This document shows, in pieces, positions 1-11,989 of a stretch of 64,000 nt of DNA. The DNA comes from Phorcus lineatus (Eukaryota; Mollusca; Gastropoda; Trochida; Trochidae). Both the position numbers and the translations under genes were made by a program. The notes under the pieces are model-generated. The model was not told the DNA's origin. It did no database searches and saw only the letters and a list, made by a program, of their open reading frames with translations. Position 1 is the stretch's first letter; each line of letters begins with the position of its first letter. The stretch covers positions 38,378,836-38,442,835 of the forward strand of contig OV121088.1 in assembly GCA_921293015.1 (NCBI GenBank). Reading direction: 5' to 3'.

Positions 1-3000
1 GATTCCTATTCCCATCTGAATCCTTATTTCAAAGAAAAGACCCTTCCATGAAAAAACGCTAATGTAGTTTGAAAGAAATTGATATTGACATGTACAGGGA
101 ACATCATTCCAGGTGTAAATATGTGTCTTGCTAAGAATTAAGGGAGTAAAAACAAGTTCAGAACCTGCTAAACATGTTTAACCCTCTACCCATGGGACCA
201 AGAATATTTTTAGTTTGTATTACCTTACATATATATGTATGATTATCTGAGTTGAAAGATAACAAAACTTGGCAGGCTATATAATTCTTAGGTGCTTCAG
301 TAAAGATACTGACGTTCCTAAAGATTACAAAGGCATTTTTTTTCAATTTTTCTATCTCATAACCACAGGCTAATTTGAAATTCAAATTGATACAAGGACA
401 GAATTATCTGTCTATCATGCTACCCCCATGAGCAGCTGATTGGTAAATGGTCTGCAGTACGTTCAAAATGGAAAAGTTGAAATTCCTACAGTCAGTGATT
501 GTATCGAGTCTTGAGCAGACCGCAGGTGGTGAATTAAACAAGATAACCTCATTAACCAACTTTTCCTTCTCAGCTGAAAGCTTCATCCTAAATAATGTTT
601 TCTTCTCTGTGCAAATCTTACCTTTAAGTGTCTGAATCCAAAGATGATTTCAAAATCCATTACATAATGCTTGCCTGATTACAATGAACTTCCGAGTCAA
701 TTTAGGCAAATCAATTCTTGCTGGCCAATTTATGATAATCAGAACTCTTTAGAGAAGAAAATGTGTAACTGGCCCTTGTCAATTCAAAGAAATTATGGAA
801 CCTGCATATAAGAGTAAAGATTCTCAATGATGATTGAACTAAATGTGAGGAGCAGCGAGGACCACACGCAAGTGCTAGGAATAACTACACTATTCCATGA
901 TGAGCTATGAAGGATTAAAAGACAGAAATTCAGCAGCAAGTCAGATGATTATGGCTCTTAACACATAGCTCCAAGAACAATTCAAGATTTGCCTGGTACT
1001 ATACATGGTTGTTTGTGAAAGAAAAGATGGCAGCTATCTAACCAACTATAATGTCGAAAAATCCATTTAGTGGCACGTCAGAGATTTATGGCCTCTGCGA
1101 AATCTAATGCTAAATCATTTTCTGTTTACAGTTTTGACTAAGAGAGAGACAGTTCAACCCCAAAGGTAGCTGAGGCAGTACACAGAGCAGGTGTTGTGTT
1201 AGAACAAGACAGGCTCATTAACGGATTGTCTCTCCTTGTCTCACCGTGTCTTCACCTGCGCCTACGTCTCCATATTCCAGCATGTCAGCACTTAGAACAC
1301 ACCAGCAACACCTGGGTCAGAATCAAGTCACTCCATAATATCTGGGAAGCAGTCTTGCTTTTGCAGTGAAACAGTTATTTTAATCAGTGCTTCTAAACCC
1401 TATCCTTGGAAACTTTCAAAATAAAAAACACTACATCAAAACCAAGCCAATCCAAAATATCTGGATATTGCGGACAATCTTCTAATTTCTTTTATAAGCA
1501 GTAGAATGTAAGTGTTTCCAAAATACCAAGTTCTGTGATGAAACAATGATTTTGATCAATACTTAACCGTTTATTTTCAGATCAAGGAATATTAATGGAT
1601 ACTTTCAAAACCAAGACATTCAAATATACCTGGGAATTATATACAAATTCCTTTAATAATAATTTGAGCATTGGAATAACATCATACATCTGTTAACAAG
1701 TTGTGAATCCTGATATTGGCCATCAAGAGTGATATAGTTCTTATCGATGTTCTTCAGATTCCAGCATATATAATTACTTAAACAATGCTTACTCAAATAA
1801 AGTTACCCAAGAGGTAGCAAGCAAATGATACCCTAGCTTGCTCCTATGAATAAAGCTTTTAAGAGTAGACCATGTCTCTGATCGTCCGGGAATATCTTTG
1901 GATATCTTAAGCAATTGAATTCTTTTTGTTGATGTGGGATGTCTTTAAAGTGGCCAATCAGAGTGGTTTGATACTAACTGTATAAATTGTGAAAGAGCTA
2001 AAATGCAAAGAGCACCATATCATAGCAAGTTAACCTCTCATGTTAAAGGCATGACTTTCAATCCAGATGGAAACACCAAAACTTTGTGACCTGCTCTTTA
2101 CATTGTGTTGTGTCACTGGGTCCAGCACTTCATCAACATTGCACTCAGTCAACCGAGCTGGACAAATAGGTATCTGAACACTGGAAGGATTGACCAATCT
2201 GGTTGCACTTATCAGCTGCCTAAAAAGTAAAATTCTTTTAGGTCAACAATTCACATCCAATTAGCAGTCCTGCTATTGTTTATTAGACATAAAAATTATC
2301 ATAATTATTCCGCATGTGATCACTATTCATTAGCCATCAGGTGGTTCTTTCTGTCCAATACTGTAAGTTCGTTATCTAGTGTTTGCTTTTTGCATGTTTT
2401 ATTCATGATTTAAAGGACTCCATTACGTTATCCAACCCACAAAAAGCTCTCCCATCCAGACAGGACACTGATAAAGAAAGCATTGATCTATGAGCTATAT
2501 GTTTGGTGACAGACCACTGAATTATTTGGAGTTACAGAGTAATAAGTCTTTGATTAATTATACAGTCATAGACACTGACTCTTTGTATTCATCTAGAAAT
2601 GTCTGAGAGAAATGAGTGTACATCAATAACCAACATCAGAAAATAGAACTCCATCATAAGACATTCTAGGATATCATAACCAAGAAATGTGAAACCGAAG
2701 AAGGTCTTTCTTCTTGTCTAAATGCCAGTTCAAACTGAATATCAAGAAGTTGTAATAACAAACAGATTCACCATAAGATATATCACAACCAGAATCTTTT
2801 TACATGAAATGGATATGATGTGTACCTAGCTTGTTGCATCCAAAGTTTCTTCTGGGGGTTGTTACACAAAGCATCTTTACAGTAAGGTTAAACTTTGTGC
2901 CATTCTTCAACATTGTACTAAGGTTTCCATAGTGACGTACGGTAACCCAAGTGTTTTATGCAACAGGACTTTGGTCATTTCAACCAGTCATAGTGACTAT

Positions 3001-4050
3001 TCTAGAAACTTCGTATTTCAAAATATCCAGAAGCAACAATCTTCAAAAAACATTTAAATGTGACACACCTATAAATATCTTAACGATCAATTGTTTATAG
3101 GCTGTACATGCATGTGATAAGTTCATGTGTTGCTTTTTGAGACAGCCCTTTGGGCATTGCAATCCGTCATATCAAATAGTTTAAAAGACAAATTAGAGAC
3201 ATAATAAAAACTTAAATCTCCTACAAATCATCACATGTGCTTGCTAACCAAATCATTGTAGTCATAGTCATAGCAAAATTTCAATAAACCCCTTCAAGAT
3301 ATCCATGATCTTCAGTTATGATGAACAAACCATTATGATACACCTTAAAATATCAAACCACTGGATCCCCTTAAAACTATCATATGAATATGACTTGTAC
3401 ATATGTTGTTTTGACATTTCTTCCAGTCATACTGTCAATCCTAGAAACTACTTCAAAATATCCAAGAGCACGAGCAATAACAATCAAGTATATCATTAAG
3501 CTAGAGGAGCACTTATTTGGCTTCCAGAAGCAAATTGAGCCAGTCGGCTCATCTTAGTTACAAGTAATTGGCCTTGTCAACTGCCGTCTGCTACTGGTGG
3601 CAGACGCAACAAGAGTTGACTTCAAAACTGGAGGGAAATTGAGATGCCCGATAGCTCCACTAATTTGGACATCAGATCTGTAGTTTTACACTCTTAAACC
3701 TCCTGGACCTGTGAAATATAGCCATGGATGTAGTTAATGAGGAAATTTTATCATGTAGCACTTTCCTTGTTACAAAAGAAGCTTGTAATATTTCCCTTCT
3801 TACAGTCAGCACAACTTTGACAATGGGTAGAGGGCTCCCTTAGTGCATTGTCAAATCAGATCCAGACCTGTAGCTTCCTCACTTTGTTTCATCATAAGTG
3901 AACAGCTGATGAAAAGACTGAAGAGGAATGAACTACAACACTGCAACAAATTTGTTGCTTGATCATTTCTCAACTTCACTCAATGTCCTCTTTGATAGGC
4001 ATTCTAGAAGTTTATGATATGAAGGTTTTTATGGATAAGCAACTTCTTTA
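1..4050. other. Non-coding AT-rich stretch with degenerate repeats
   Basis: No gene is supported here. Several short phrases recur in loose form, for example 'caaaatatc' followed by 'cag' or 'tgg' (near 1330, 1450, 3020, 3450) and 'cctagaaac'-like or 'tctagaaac'-like strings (3000, 3440). This suggests a very old tandem array with units of roughly 100-200 bp that has decayed. A less AT-rich patch at 1190-1330 and a short minus-strand frame with a GTAAGA donor near 621 look mildly exon-like but are too short to call. A 7-bp stem hairpin (GTCTGC/GCAGAC core) lies near 3586-3606. Confidence 0.4.
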
Positions 4051-4051
4051 T

Positions 4052-4217
4052 TCTATAGAAGCAACGATTCGACATAGATTCTAATGTCGTTGTCCGTGAA
4101 TGACATCAGAATCTATGTCAAAACGTCCCTGACAAAGACATCAGAATCTATGTCGAAACATCACTGACAACGATATTAGAATCTATGTCGAAACAATGAT
4201 CACGATGCTTCTATACC
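4052..4217. mobile_element. Short palindromic MITE-like element
   Basis: The ends are inverted copies: TATAGAAGC at 4054-4062 and GCTTCTATA at 4207-4215. Inside, the left arm 'gacatagattctaatgtcg' is mirrored by 'gatattagaatctatgtcg' on the right. Between the arms the string 'cagaatctatgtc' repeats directly, so the core is both palindromic and tandemly reiterated. No coding capacity. TA at both ends would fit the TA target duplication of Tc1/mariner elements, but the family assignment is inference. Confidence 0.6.
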
Positions 4218-4510
4218 AGTGTAAATTAAGATACAAAAAGATTTATCACTAAAATTGATTAGACATTTCACTGTTTGTGAAATCTTATCTTATACAGATA
4301 AATGAAATCTGGACTGTGCTTTTAATAATTGCAAAGATAACTGATCATGAATCTGAAGCTTTCGAAAATCATTTATGGATCTGTATGTCTTTGGCTTAAT
4401 AATCAGCAATTACTATTTAGAAAAACAAAATCAACAAATGCACCATAATCATAAAAAATATACTTTGAAAAAAATAAAGTTATAACAAGTCACCATAAAT
4501 AATAATGTAT

Positions 4511-4795
4511 AAAGCAATCCAGCTCTGATTAACTAACCATAGTTTGAAAAGCTTAACCTATACAAACCAGTCCAGCTCTTATTAACTAACCATAGTTTGA
4601 AAAGCTTAACCTATACTAACCAGTCCGGCTCTTATTGAATAACCATAGTTTGAAAAGCTTAACCTATACAAACCAGTCCGGCTCTTATTAAATAACCATA
4701 GTTTGAAAAGCTTAACATATACAAACCAGTCCAGCTCTTATAATTTAACTACAGTTTGAGAAGTTTGATTTATATAAACCAGCGCAGCTCTTATA
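4511..4795. repeat. 53-bp tandem repeat, about 5 units
   Basis: The landmark 'catagtttgaaaagcttaac' starts at 4538, 4591, 4644 and 4697, an exact 53-bp step, and a diverged fifth unit follows near 4750. Units differ at few sites, except the last one, which has decayed. It lies 70 bp from exon-like block C. Confidence 0.9.
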
Positions 4796-4863
4796 GAGTA
4801 CACAAGCCCCAAACTAATAAGGACCATGTCAAGTACCTTGTCACAAACCCTCCACTTACTTAC

Positions 4864-4986
4864 CACAACGGAAGAGCCTTTCCCATCATCTTCCCAACCC
4901 TGTCGTAAATATTGGCTTCCCAGACACATATAAGGTATCTTTATCAGGTTACTCAAAGAAGACGGAGCTGAGTGTATCACAGAAGT
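4864..4986 (-). CDS. Candidate internal coding exon (block C), unidentified gene
   Basis: On the minus strand a long pyrimidine tract (tctctctgtcctctcatccc then tctag) ends at 4987 and a consensus donor GTG|gtaagt lies at 4863/4864. The enclosed 123 bp is exactly 41 codons and is open in only one frame, phase 0 at both ends. The peptide begins TSVIHSAPSSLSNLIK, contains IPYMCLGSQYLRQG and ends WEDDGKGSSVV. I do not recognise the protein. The incoming phase matches the outgoing phase of block D at 16451, so it could be a downstream exon of the same minus-strand gene. A chance exon-like frame cannot be excluded: several weaker look-alikes occur in this window. No exon further downstream that takes phase 0 was found with confidence. 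Confidence 0.35.
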
Positions 4987-5231
4987 CTAGAGGGATGAGA
5001 GGACAGAGAGAGAGGCCCTGCAGGGTTGGTACATTCGAGCTGGACTAATGCAAGTCTGGAGATGGACGTCAAGGGACTTCTTTGAAAACGTTTATCCCAT
5101 GGATAGTTTCAGTTTATACAAATGAGAGGTTGAGTTGCTTATGTATACATGTCTGATGCCAATGAACTAACATGTGTACAAAACTTTAGATTTGTACTAA
5201 TTGTTGTTAGCAATGTCAATGGTGGTGGTTG

Positions 5232-5232
<1 letters not shown>

Positions 5233-5262
<30 letters not shown>
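5233..5262. repeat. (GAT)10 microsatellite
   Basis: Ten uninterrupted GAT triplets. In one frame it encodes an aspartate run inside a 63-codon open frame starting at 5149, which I regard as accidental. Confidence 0.95.
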
Positions 5263-5263
<1 letters not shown>

Positions 5264-5626
5264 GCTACGTAGGAAGTCCAAAAGGACCCACTGATGATAA
5301 AATGCAGTTGTACCTAACAAATTTCAGTCCCCCATTCTAACAAATATAATGAAGGTATAACTTTTTCTCCCTTTTCTTGTACTAAAGAAGGCTTTTAATA
5401 TTGATTCTTCAGGGTTAGAAATTTGCATTAGTGCTGGAACCCAGGACTAGTTTAAAAGAGGATAGATAAGCATAGTAGGGTTAATGTAATGACTTGGATC
5501 ATGAAGCAGTAGTTAACATTTCATATAAAAAAAATGGTTTATTCTAAACTGTTGATACATTAATTGGATTCAACAACCAGAATTCTTCACTTCTTAATCA
5601 ACTTCCCACCCTTTTCAATAATTGAG

Positions 5627-5693
5627 TGAGTGAGTGAGTGAGTGAGTAATTGTTTAACGCCGCTTGGGCAATATTTCAGCCATTAGCGGCGTG
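5627..5693. mobile_element. Mini-SINE-like element, (GAGT)n plus hairpin, copy 1
   Basis: A 67-bp unit: a (tgag)n tract, then 'taattgtttaacgccgcttg', 'ggcaatatttcagcc' and 'attagcggcgtg'. CGCCGCT and AGCGGCG can pair to form a 7-bp stem. It is bracketed by a perfect 12-bp direct repeat TCAATAATTGAG at 5615-5626 and 5694-5705, the mark of a target-site duplication. From memory, (GAGT)n followed by 'acgccgc...caatattccagc' is very common in gastropod DNA. No A/B boxes are visible. A second copy lies at 36594-36657. Confidence 0.8.
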
Positions 5694-6129
5694 TCAATAA
5701 TTGAGAGCAAATAAATAAAAATAACTAATAGAAACAAATTCAAACAAAATACTCAAAACAAATTCACGCTGACAAATGTAAAAATTACATCATATAAATA
5801 TATCCACACAGTAAACCCACATTTCTGCTGAGAATTTTGCTTATATTTAGGTAAAAGCAATAAGTGTAAAATGACTGTGTTTAGGATAATTGAAGAGCTT
5901 TAATGAGTGCACTTAGTAGAGATTGGCCTGTCTGCTCCCTGGTCGTCACCTTGCCCTGCATTGCCTCACTATGAGCTACATCAACTCAGACAAATCACTC
6001 AGACAAACACTCATCAATAATCAATAAAAGGTTTTACTGTTTATATTGAAGATCAATAACATATAGATAGACAAAATTATTGGGTAAAGAAGGAGCTAAG
6101 AAGGACAAACAGATATAGACAGACAGGGA

Positions 6130-6260
6130 ATAATAATAATGATAATAATAATACTTTATTACCCCGAAAGGAATTCAGTTTGTATCATTACAGAGCTTGA
6201 ACATACAGGAACATACATGTGATACATAAACAAACACATTATATTATACATAATTAATTA
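6130..6260 (-). mobile_element. 3' tail of a LINE or LINE-tailed SINE
   Basis: Read on the minus strand the segment ends 'actgaattcctttcggggta' and then 'ataaagta' followed by an imperfect TTA run. This fits the GAATT-CCCC-TAATAAAGTA tail shared by L2/CR1/Rex-type LINEs and the SINEs that parasitise them (established for vertebrate and invertebrate families; recalled, not searched). Nothing of an ORF remains next to it. Confidence 0.45.
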
Positions 6261-6442
6261 AGGTGTTATAAGGAGTGAGTGACATATTTAACATGTTTTC
6301 AAACATATTTCAATTATTAATCATGTGGATGAAATTATATATCAGAGAGTTGACAGATCAAGGAGAAAAGGGATAAAAGAATGAGGAAAGGGAATAGTGG
6401 CGGAAGGTCAGCTGCTTATATGACACCTTAAATTTGGTCTGA

Positions 6443-6555
6443 CTTCTACCTGTCGTCCTGTCCAGGTTGGGTGCCTCTTCAAGGAGCATCATGCTTTGAA
6501 ATAAGCAGCCATTGCACCACGATAGGGTGTTAAGTCACGTAATGACAGGTAGAAG
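6443..6555. repeat. 12-bp perfect inverted repeat
   Basis: CTTCTACCTGTC at 6443-6454 is the exact complement of GACAGGTAGAAG at 6544-6555, with 89 bp between. It may be the ends of a small non-autonomous element or a cruciform former. No target duplication was found. Confidence 0.6.
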
Positions 6556-6559
6556 GATG

Positions 6560-8010
6560 GATAGATAGTAAAGGGACCAAAGATAAAGAAAGATATGAAC
6601 TTTTGGAACATTGCTCAAACATAAATGTTTTCGCCTTAAAATATCAAAAGCATATAATCAAGTTCATAAAGTTAATGTTTCTCATCTCTACAAAATTTAA
6701 AACAAGTTTCAAGTTCAATATTGTCATTCTAGAACATTTTCAGATCAAATCCCTCCCAGGCTTCGACAACATAGCTTGATCAGAATCAGCCAAGCATTGT
6801 AGCCTTGATCCTTCAAACAGCAAACTCAACCACAAAATTATCGCTCAACTTAAACAAAACATTGATACAGAAAGCACCACCAAATCTAGAAGATCGCTAG
6901 GATTGAGGTGGATTTTTGAGCTCCTAACGTTCCAACCGCAAAAGTCTCAATGATAAGATCATGGGTTGAAACTTTCCACCACGTGTTTTCATTCTTCCAA
7001 CAGCTCATCAACCACCAGGGTGCGACATTATATTCAACAACTTAAAGTTCCAACCTATGATAGTAAAATTTACACTTAGAGCTCTTGCATTGGCAACGAC
7101 TGCCTGATGTGACCACTCATGCTACAACCTGACTGCAGATTCCAGAGAGCAGATATGCAGTCGTACCATATCATCTCAGCATGCTATAAGCAGAGAACTC
7201 CATTACAGAACTATTACGACTTCTCTCATAATGAGGCTGTATCATGCAATAGGCTCATCATCGTCATCAAAACTGTGGGAAATAATTTACCACAAACATG
7301 GCCGATCACTTATGTTGCATTCCAATACAAACTTAAATCCTGGAAACTAGTAAATGACACAGTATTCAGAACAAAGAATCCAATAAATCGGGAAAAGTGT
7401 AAAAATAATAAGAATGATGAATGACTGAATAGTGCTTTATGAAAGACTATCATGTATCACTGAGTGACAACATTTTTTAGATAAACACAATAATGAAGAT
7501 TGAGGAGTAATTCTTGGATCATAAGTGTGAAATCCCCTCCAGAGAAAGAATAATGAAGAAAATTGGAACCTTATTAGTTGACCAAATACTACATATATCT
7601 CAAGAAGAAATTCTTAAAGGATACAGATATAACAAAAGGAGGTTAAGTACAATATGAACTTACTGCCACTCACAACCTCTGCGACTCATTAAAATTAATT
7701 GTCCTAATTAACACTTATTAAGTGACTGCATCTTACGAAAAGTAAACCTTTTTCCAAAATGAATCTATCAATGAATAGAAGTATTCAGTTAGCTAAAAAA
7801 CAAATAAATTTATTGGTAACAGCAGATTTAAAATAAACTGAATTGAAGGGATATATTAACATATTTTTATGATTGGTCATTTTTAAAGTGATATATTTTA
7901 GGTCTTAGCATAAACAGCAAACTGTGAGAAATACTTTGTGAATACCATCTGTCTCCATTCTAGAGCATGCTAGGTCATCTACAAATATATGTTAAAAAAA
8001 TTCTAGCATA
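6560..8010. other. Non-coding stretch
   Basis: AT-rich, with no repeat family that I can name. A 101-codon plus-strand ORF at 7119-7424 has no recognisable domain, biased lysine/asparagine content at its end and no splice context. I do not call it a gene. Confidence 0.4.
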
Positions 8011-8013
8011 AAA

Positions 8014-8148
8014 TTCAACATCGTCAACTACCCAAGTTTATCTCTCTTTTTTAAATGAGGAAGATGTTACCATGACAATAACTCAACATTGGCAACTACC
8101 CCAGTACATCATTCTTTTTTTAAATAAGGAACATGTTACCATGGCAAC
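8014..8148. repeat. 68-bp direct duplication carrying RFX X-box-like motifs
   Basis: Two diverged copies (about 8014-8081 and 8082-8148) share 'caactacc', a T-run with 'aaat', and 'ggaa.atgttaccatg'. The second copy ends with GTTACCATGGCAAC at 8135-8148, which matches the palindromic RFX-factor X-box consensus. The first copy has the mutated form GTTACCATGACAAT. Function is not shown. Confidence 0.6.
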
Positions 8149-8430
8149 CAGAATTCTAGCGATAAAGAAAGAGGAGAAACCCTACAGCTCCATAAACAAA
8201 GATAGATTTGGAGTAGATAAATTCCCTTCATGTCAAAAAGCCAGAATTGATAGGTGCATCTCTAGGAGATTAACCAAGGGATTTGTAGTGCTTGATATAT
8301 GGCATCTTGTTCGTGGTCTTGTACCAATACCAGGCTTGTGTTAGACAACATGTGTATGTAGTAGCAGAGGATGATATTGATCACATGGTGTAACATAAGA
8401 TGTGACATATTTTTTATATGTGAACCATGT

Positions 8431-8736
8431 GAGGTGAGGTGAGTAGGTTTTTAACGCCGCTTTCAAGATTATTTCACTTATGTCACGGCTGCTAGTATCA
8501 TTGCAGGGAGAAAGCCCGCAACACCATTGTGGCTATGCATTGCGGTGAAACCTGCGAGCATTGGCTGGAACTAGCAAACCATGGCTGCATTTCAGTGTAG
8601 CATTGCACCCAAAACTGACTGCGTGTAGAACAGTTCTCTACTGCCGACAAAGTTGCCAAGCTCCTGGCGGGATTCGAACCACGGACCTCCTGACCCAAAG
8701 CCGAAAGCGCTAACCACTGCGCTATCCTGCCCCCTA
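8431..8736 (-). mobile_element. tRNA-derived SINE, copy A, full length
   Basis: On the minus strand it opens with a tRNA-like head containing the pol III A box (TAGCGCAGTGG) and B box (GGTTCGAATCC), followed by a body ending in a (CACCT)n tail. It is flanked by the 8-bp direct repeat AACCATGT (8423-8430 and 8737-8744). Same family as the copies at 15538, 22627, 57435 and 59156. Both promoter boxes are intact. Confidence 0.9.
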
Positions 8737-8744
8737 AACCATGT

Positions 8745-9330
8745 CAAAATATCATTTTTGACTAACAATTATTGTTTCCTGGCGAGTTCATGTATATCCT
8801 TACTCTGTGACATCATTAAACAATTGTTATTGGCATCATCAAAAAGTACCACCAAATTGAAAGCAGATATTTAGACATATCCAAGTGATTTATAAAAAAG
8901 GATATTTGTAACAAAGAAATAGTAACAAATGGAAATGTGCCATATGACTTTTTAAGTTACTGTCATACTTTCTAGGGTATCAATTTCAAACGATTTAAAT
9001 ATTAACCCAAATGATGTTTTAGTAAAAAGTATATATGAGTAATGAGCACGAAAATTCACTACTTGCTTGAAAAATCTATTACAAATTACCTGGAAAAGTT
9101 TATAATTTCTTTCTTGCTCTGGGAAAAAACTAGATAATTATTACATTTCCAAGTTTAGAAAGATATTAATGTTCAAACTTATTGAACATTAGATGTTTTC
9201 CCTTGTTACTTGCACTGGTTTGACCAAAACTGGACAATCAATTAAATGCCAAGTTTAGAGGGACATATATGTCATTGTAGAGTATTATCGAGACACTTAA
9301 GCCTATACAGAGTATTAGGGAGCGACATAT
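8745..9330. other. Non-coding AT-rich stretch
   Basis: Nothing beyond AT-rich sequence is visible. No open frame of note and no repeat with clear copies in the window. Confidence 0.4.
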
Positions 9331-10063
9331 CATCTAATATAGGCACTGATTAAGAAGAACCATTCGGGATTGTTAGCAACGCGACGCCATCAACTGGCGG
9401 ATTTCATTTGCAGTCTGAAACCAGCTTTGTGGGGTATTAACTGTATCCAAGATTAACGATTCAAGGTTTTGTAGATCCGGCTTTCACAATGGTAACGATG
9501 TTGTCATGCGAACTGATTCCGTCACGTTCTGAAGGGATGTAAACATGAGCTATCCATTAGTGAATTTCTTATTTGGTGATAACACCAAAAGATAAAGGTC
9601 ACATAATGATGCAAGGATATCTATTATAAAGATTGGAGAGAAACTTTTTAACTTTCTGTTGTCTTGCTCTTCTAATGGCAATAAATTTGTCATGCAACCT
9701 TACCGTGTGATGTTATATCAGACTTGATAAAAAGGTCAATTTTTACTATAACAATTGTCAAGCTCTCTTTCAATGATCAGTGATGGTCAGTCCCATTAAA
9801 ATCGACCGTGTTCCGAGGAATAAAAGTTTTTAAATATTGACTATAGCAGGATTCAAACTTCTTCTACCAGGTTCTTTCCTCTCCACAACGGTCTGTAAGC
9901 ACCTCCCTTGCTTGCACGTTCTGACGCAATTTCAACAAACCAATCACAATGACAGCGGCAAAAGAATTCGGTATCAGTATCTAGGGGCAAGTAACTCCCA
10001 TTTACCATCTGTTAACCTTTATCGCCGTATTTTTATTTTATGATGTGATTGGTCCGCTAATGA
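9330..10063. other. Less AT-rich block without a clear gene
   Basis: Noticeably more CpG and GC than its surroundings (for example 'gcaacgcgacgccatcaac' near 9380). Open frames are short in every frame. A minus-strand CCAAT box (ATTGG on the plus strand near 10047) and a second 'gtgattggt' on the minus strand near 9940 lie here. It could be a regulatory or eroded exonic region flanking the 74-codon ORF at 10064-10288. Confidence 0.3.
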
Positions 10064-10288
10064 CTAGGTTTTGTCTGCGCTAAGCTGGTGTAAGAACGTT
10101 CGAGCAAGGAGGATGCTTTCGGAATGTTGTGGAGGGACAGCCTCTGATAGAATACGTTCGAATTCAAGGTCCATATCTTTTCGAAAAAATGATATGACTA
10201 TATTTTGAGTTATCGCTCCAAACGATAGATATCTATAGCCAACAATTTTTATCTTGACAGAATTTCTGCTGGATTCTGATGAAACCAT
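10064..10288 (-). CDS. Small ORF, 74 codons, unidentified
   Basis: The minus-strand frame starts at an ATG in good context (gccatcATGG) and ends at TAG. It begins MVSSESSRNSVKIKIVGYRY, passes through FFRKDMDLEFERILSEA and ends FLHQLSADKT. The middle and end are charged and mixed, without the low-complexity look of spurious AT-rich frames, and the local DNA is less AT-rich than average. The sequence just before the ATG (acaagatttcag) could serve as a splice acceptor, so it may be a last exon rather than a single-exon gene. There is no signal peptide or clear membrane segment. I recognise no family. It could also be a relic of a retrocopy or transposon ORF. Confidence 0.3.
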   Translation of the reverse strand: MVSSESSRNSVKIKIVGYRYLSFGAITQNIVISFFRKDMDLEFERILSEAVPPQHSESILLARTFLHQLSADKT

Positions 10289-11364
10289 GATGGCAACTGA
10301 AATCTTGTAAAAGTTGACAAAGCTTCAAAACATTTTCAAAGGGTAAGGAAATTTGATGGCATTTTATGATGACACAACCTTAGCTACTGAATTTGAAACG
10401 TTGCATAAAGAACTTCTTAAAGACATGATAACCACTGGATCTTAAACCTTGCAACCATGGAATCTCTCACCAAAGGCTGCATGCAGCTAATGATTAACTA
10501 GACCTGTTGGTTAGTAACGGATCATATCATTGGCCAATTGGAGAAGGTCATAACTCACGTTTCTTGTCAGCATTATATTTACCTGTCCATGCTAATGTTG
10601 TAATCAGATATATTTTTATGATCTGGTATATTCACATTGTGATCAGAACTAAGCTTGAAAATGATAAATGTTCACATGGAGTTTGGAAATACTTTAACTT
10701 ATGTCCTGACAACCATATGGTAACATCTTTCAGTTCACATCCAAGATCACAGACTTAATTTTAAGCTAGAAAGACGTCTGCTTCAAATGCAAGAGTAAAA
10801 TTTACCAGAATATAACTTTTGGCGCCCGCAGTCTTTCTGCCCTACCTGACCAAACCTATGGTTTATCTCATCTCATATGGAAGACCTCGTCTTTGTATCT
10901 TAACCTACACTGAAAATTCTTTCCACTAAAAATTTCTATCGGAGAAGAGAACAACTTTTTTTTAAATGCATTTTTTCATTGCAGGGTTATTATTTTTAAC
11001 AAGAACTGATTTTGATAGTTTATTACTTAGTTTGATCACAATCTAAAATACATAAGGACGAAGAGTGCCTTCAATTGAAATGTATCACTGGTTTCAAAGT
11101 ACATCTAGATGCCGTGAATCAATAGACACAATGAATTAAAGAGTTGAAAGTAAACAGATACCAAACATTTTTGTTAATGTCCACATATCTATGTTTAGAA
11201 AATTAATGTTCTAATTGACCTCACAGCACTGATGAAATAACTAGGAATATGTGAATGTGATGCAGTGTGATGTCCCCTGCCTAAATTTTCAATGAAACCT
11301 AATTAATCTAACCCTTTTTTGCCATTTATGTACTAAGTTCAAATTGTCTATAAAAATTTGAATA

Positions 11365-11600
11365 ATTTAAATAGCAAAAGGCACCACTCTAGCACTAGGT
11401 CTGAACTCATACCAAGTCTCATAAAAGAATACTGCATAGATTTTGAGATAATGGCCAGAAAAGGTGCATACAGTTCATGTCACTAAGTTGAAATATTTAA
11501 ATGGAAACCAGAAATATATAGAAACCAGAATAACAAAGTAGCAAAAGCCATTACTCCACCTCTAGGTCTAACCACGTATAAAGTTTTTACAAAATATATT
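11365..11600. repeat. Two diverged units of a 167-bp repeat
   Basis: 'tagcaaaag' followed by 'c..cactc...ctaggtct' and 'aagt' occurs at 11372 and 11539. The phrase with 'cacctctaggtctgaacc' and a downstream 'caagtttcata' is, from memory, a common satellite-like motif of mollusc genomes. Confidence 0.5.
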
Positions 11601-11989
11601 GAAATGGTTTTTACATATGGCCCAGAAACAGAAGTATTTCAGAACAACAGAATTACAGAATGAAGGAATTTTGGAACTATGGGCGGAGGCGAAAACATTA
11701 AAAACTTTGCTAGGGACATAAAAACACTTCAACTGAAAGGCTCAATACATAACAAGCCCAAGGAGGCTGCAATTCCAATGGGTGATAACTCTAATGCTTT
11801 GGCTTGAGTTCCGGAGAAGCTGTGGGTCACAGAATCGATTTGCTTATTGATTGTGATGTGTTATTTAAACTCTGTGAATCTGAAGTACTCTTAAATAAAC
11901 ATTTGGGCAAGTGAAACAACCCATGTGACTCCAGCTTAAGAAAACACTGTTTAGTTAAGATTTAAAGTCTAACAGATCGCAGAAAACTT

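Noticed and set aside
1240-1300. Minus-strand exon-like window with CAG|gtgaag donor near 1251
   Set aside because: About 56 bp, weak acceptor and phase not matching block C. Left as an unproven exon-like patch.
7243-7291. 49-bp minus-strand exon-like window with acceptor and GTG|gtaaat donor
   Set aside because: Phases (in 1, out 2) do not fit between blocks D and C, and windows this short are often open by chance.
8072-8344. 90-codon plus-strand ORF
   Set aside because: Its first third lies in the 68-bp duplication and the rest has no recognisable feature.
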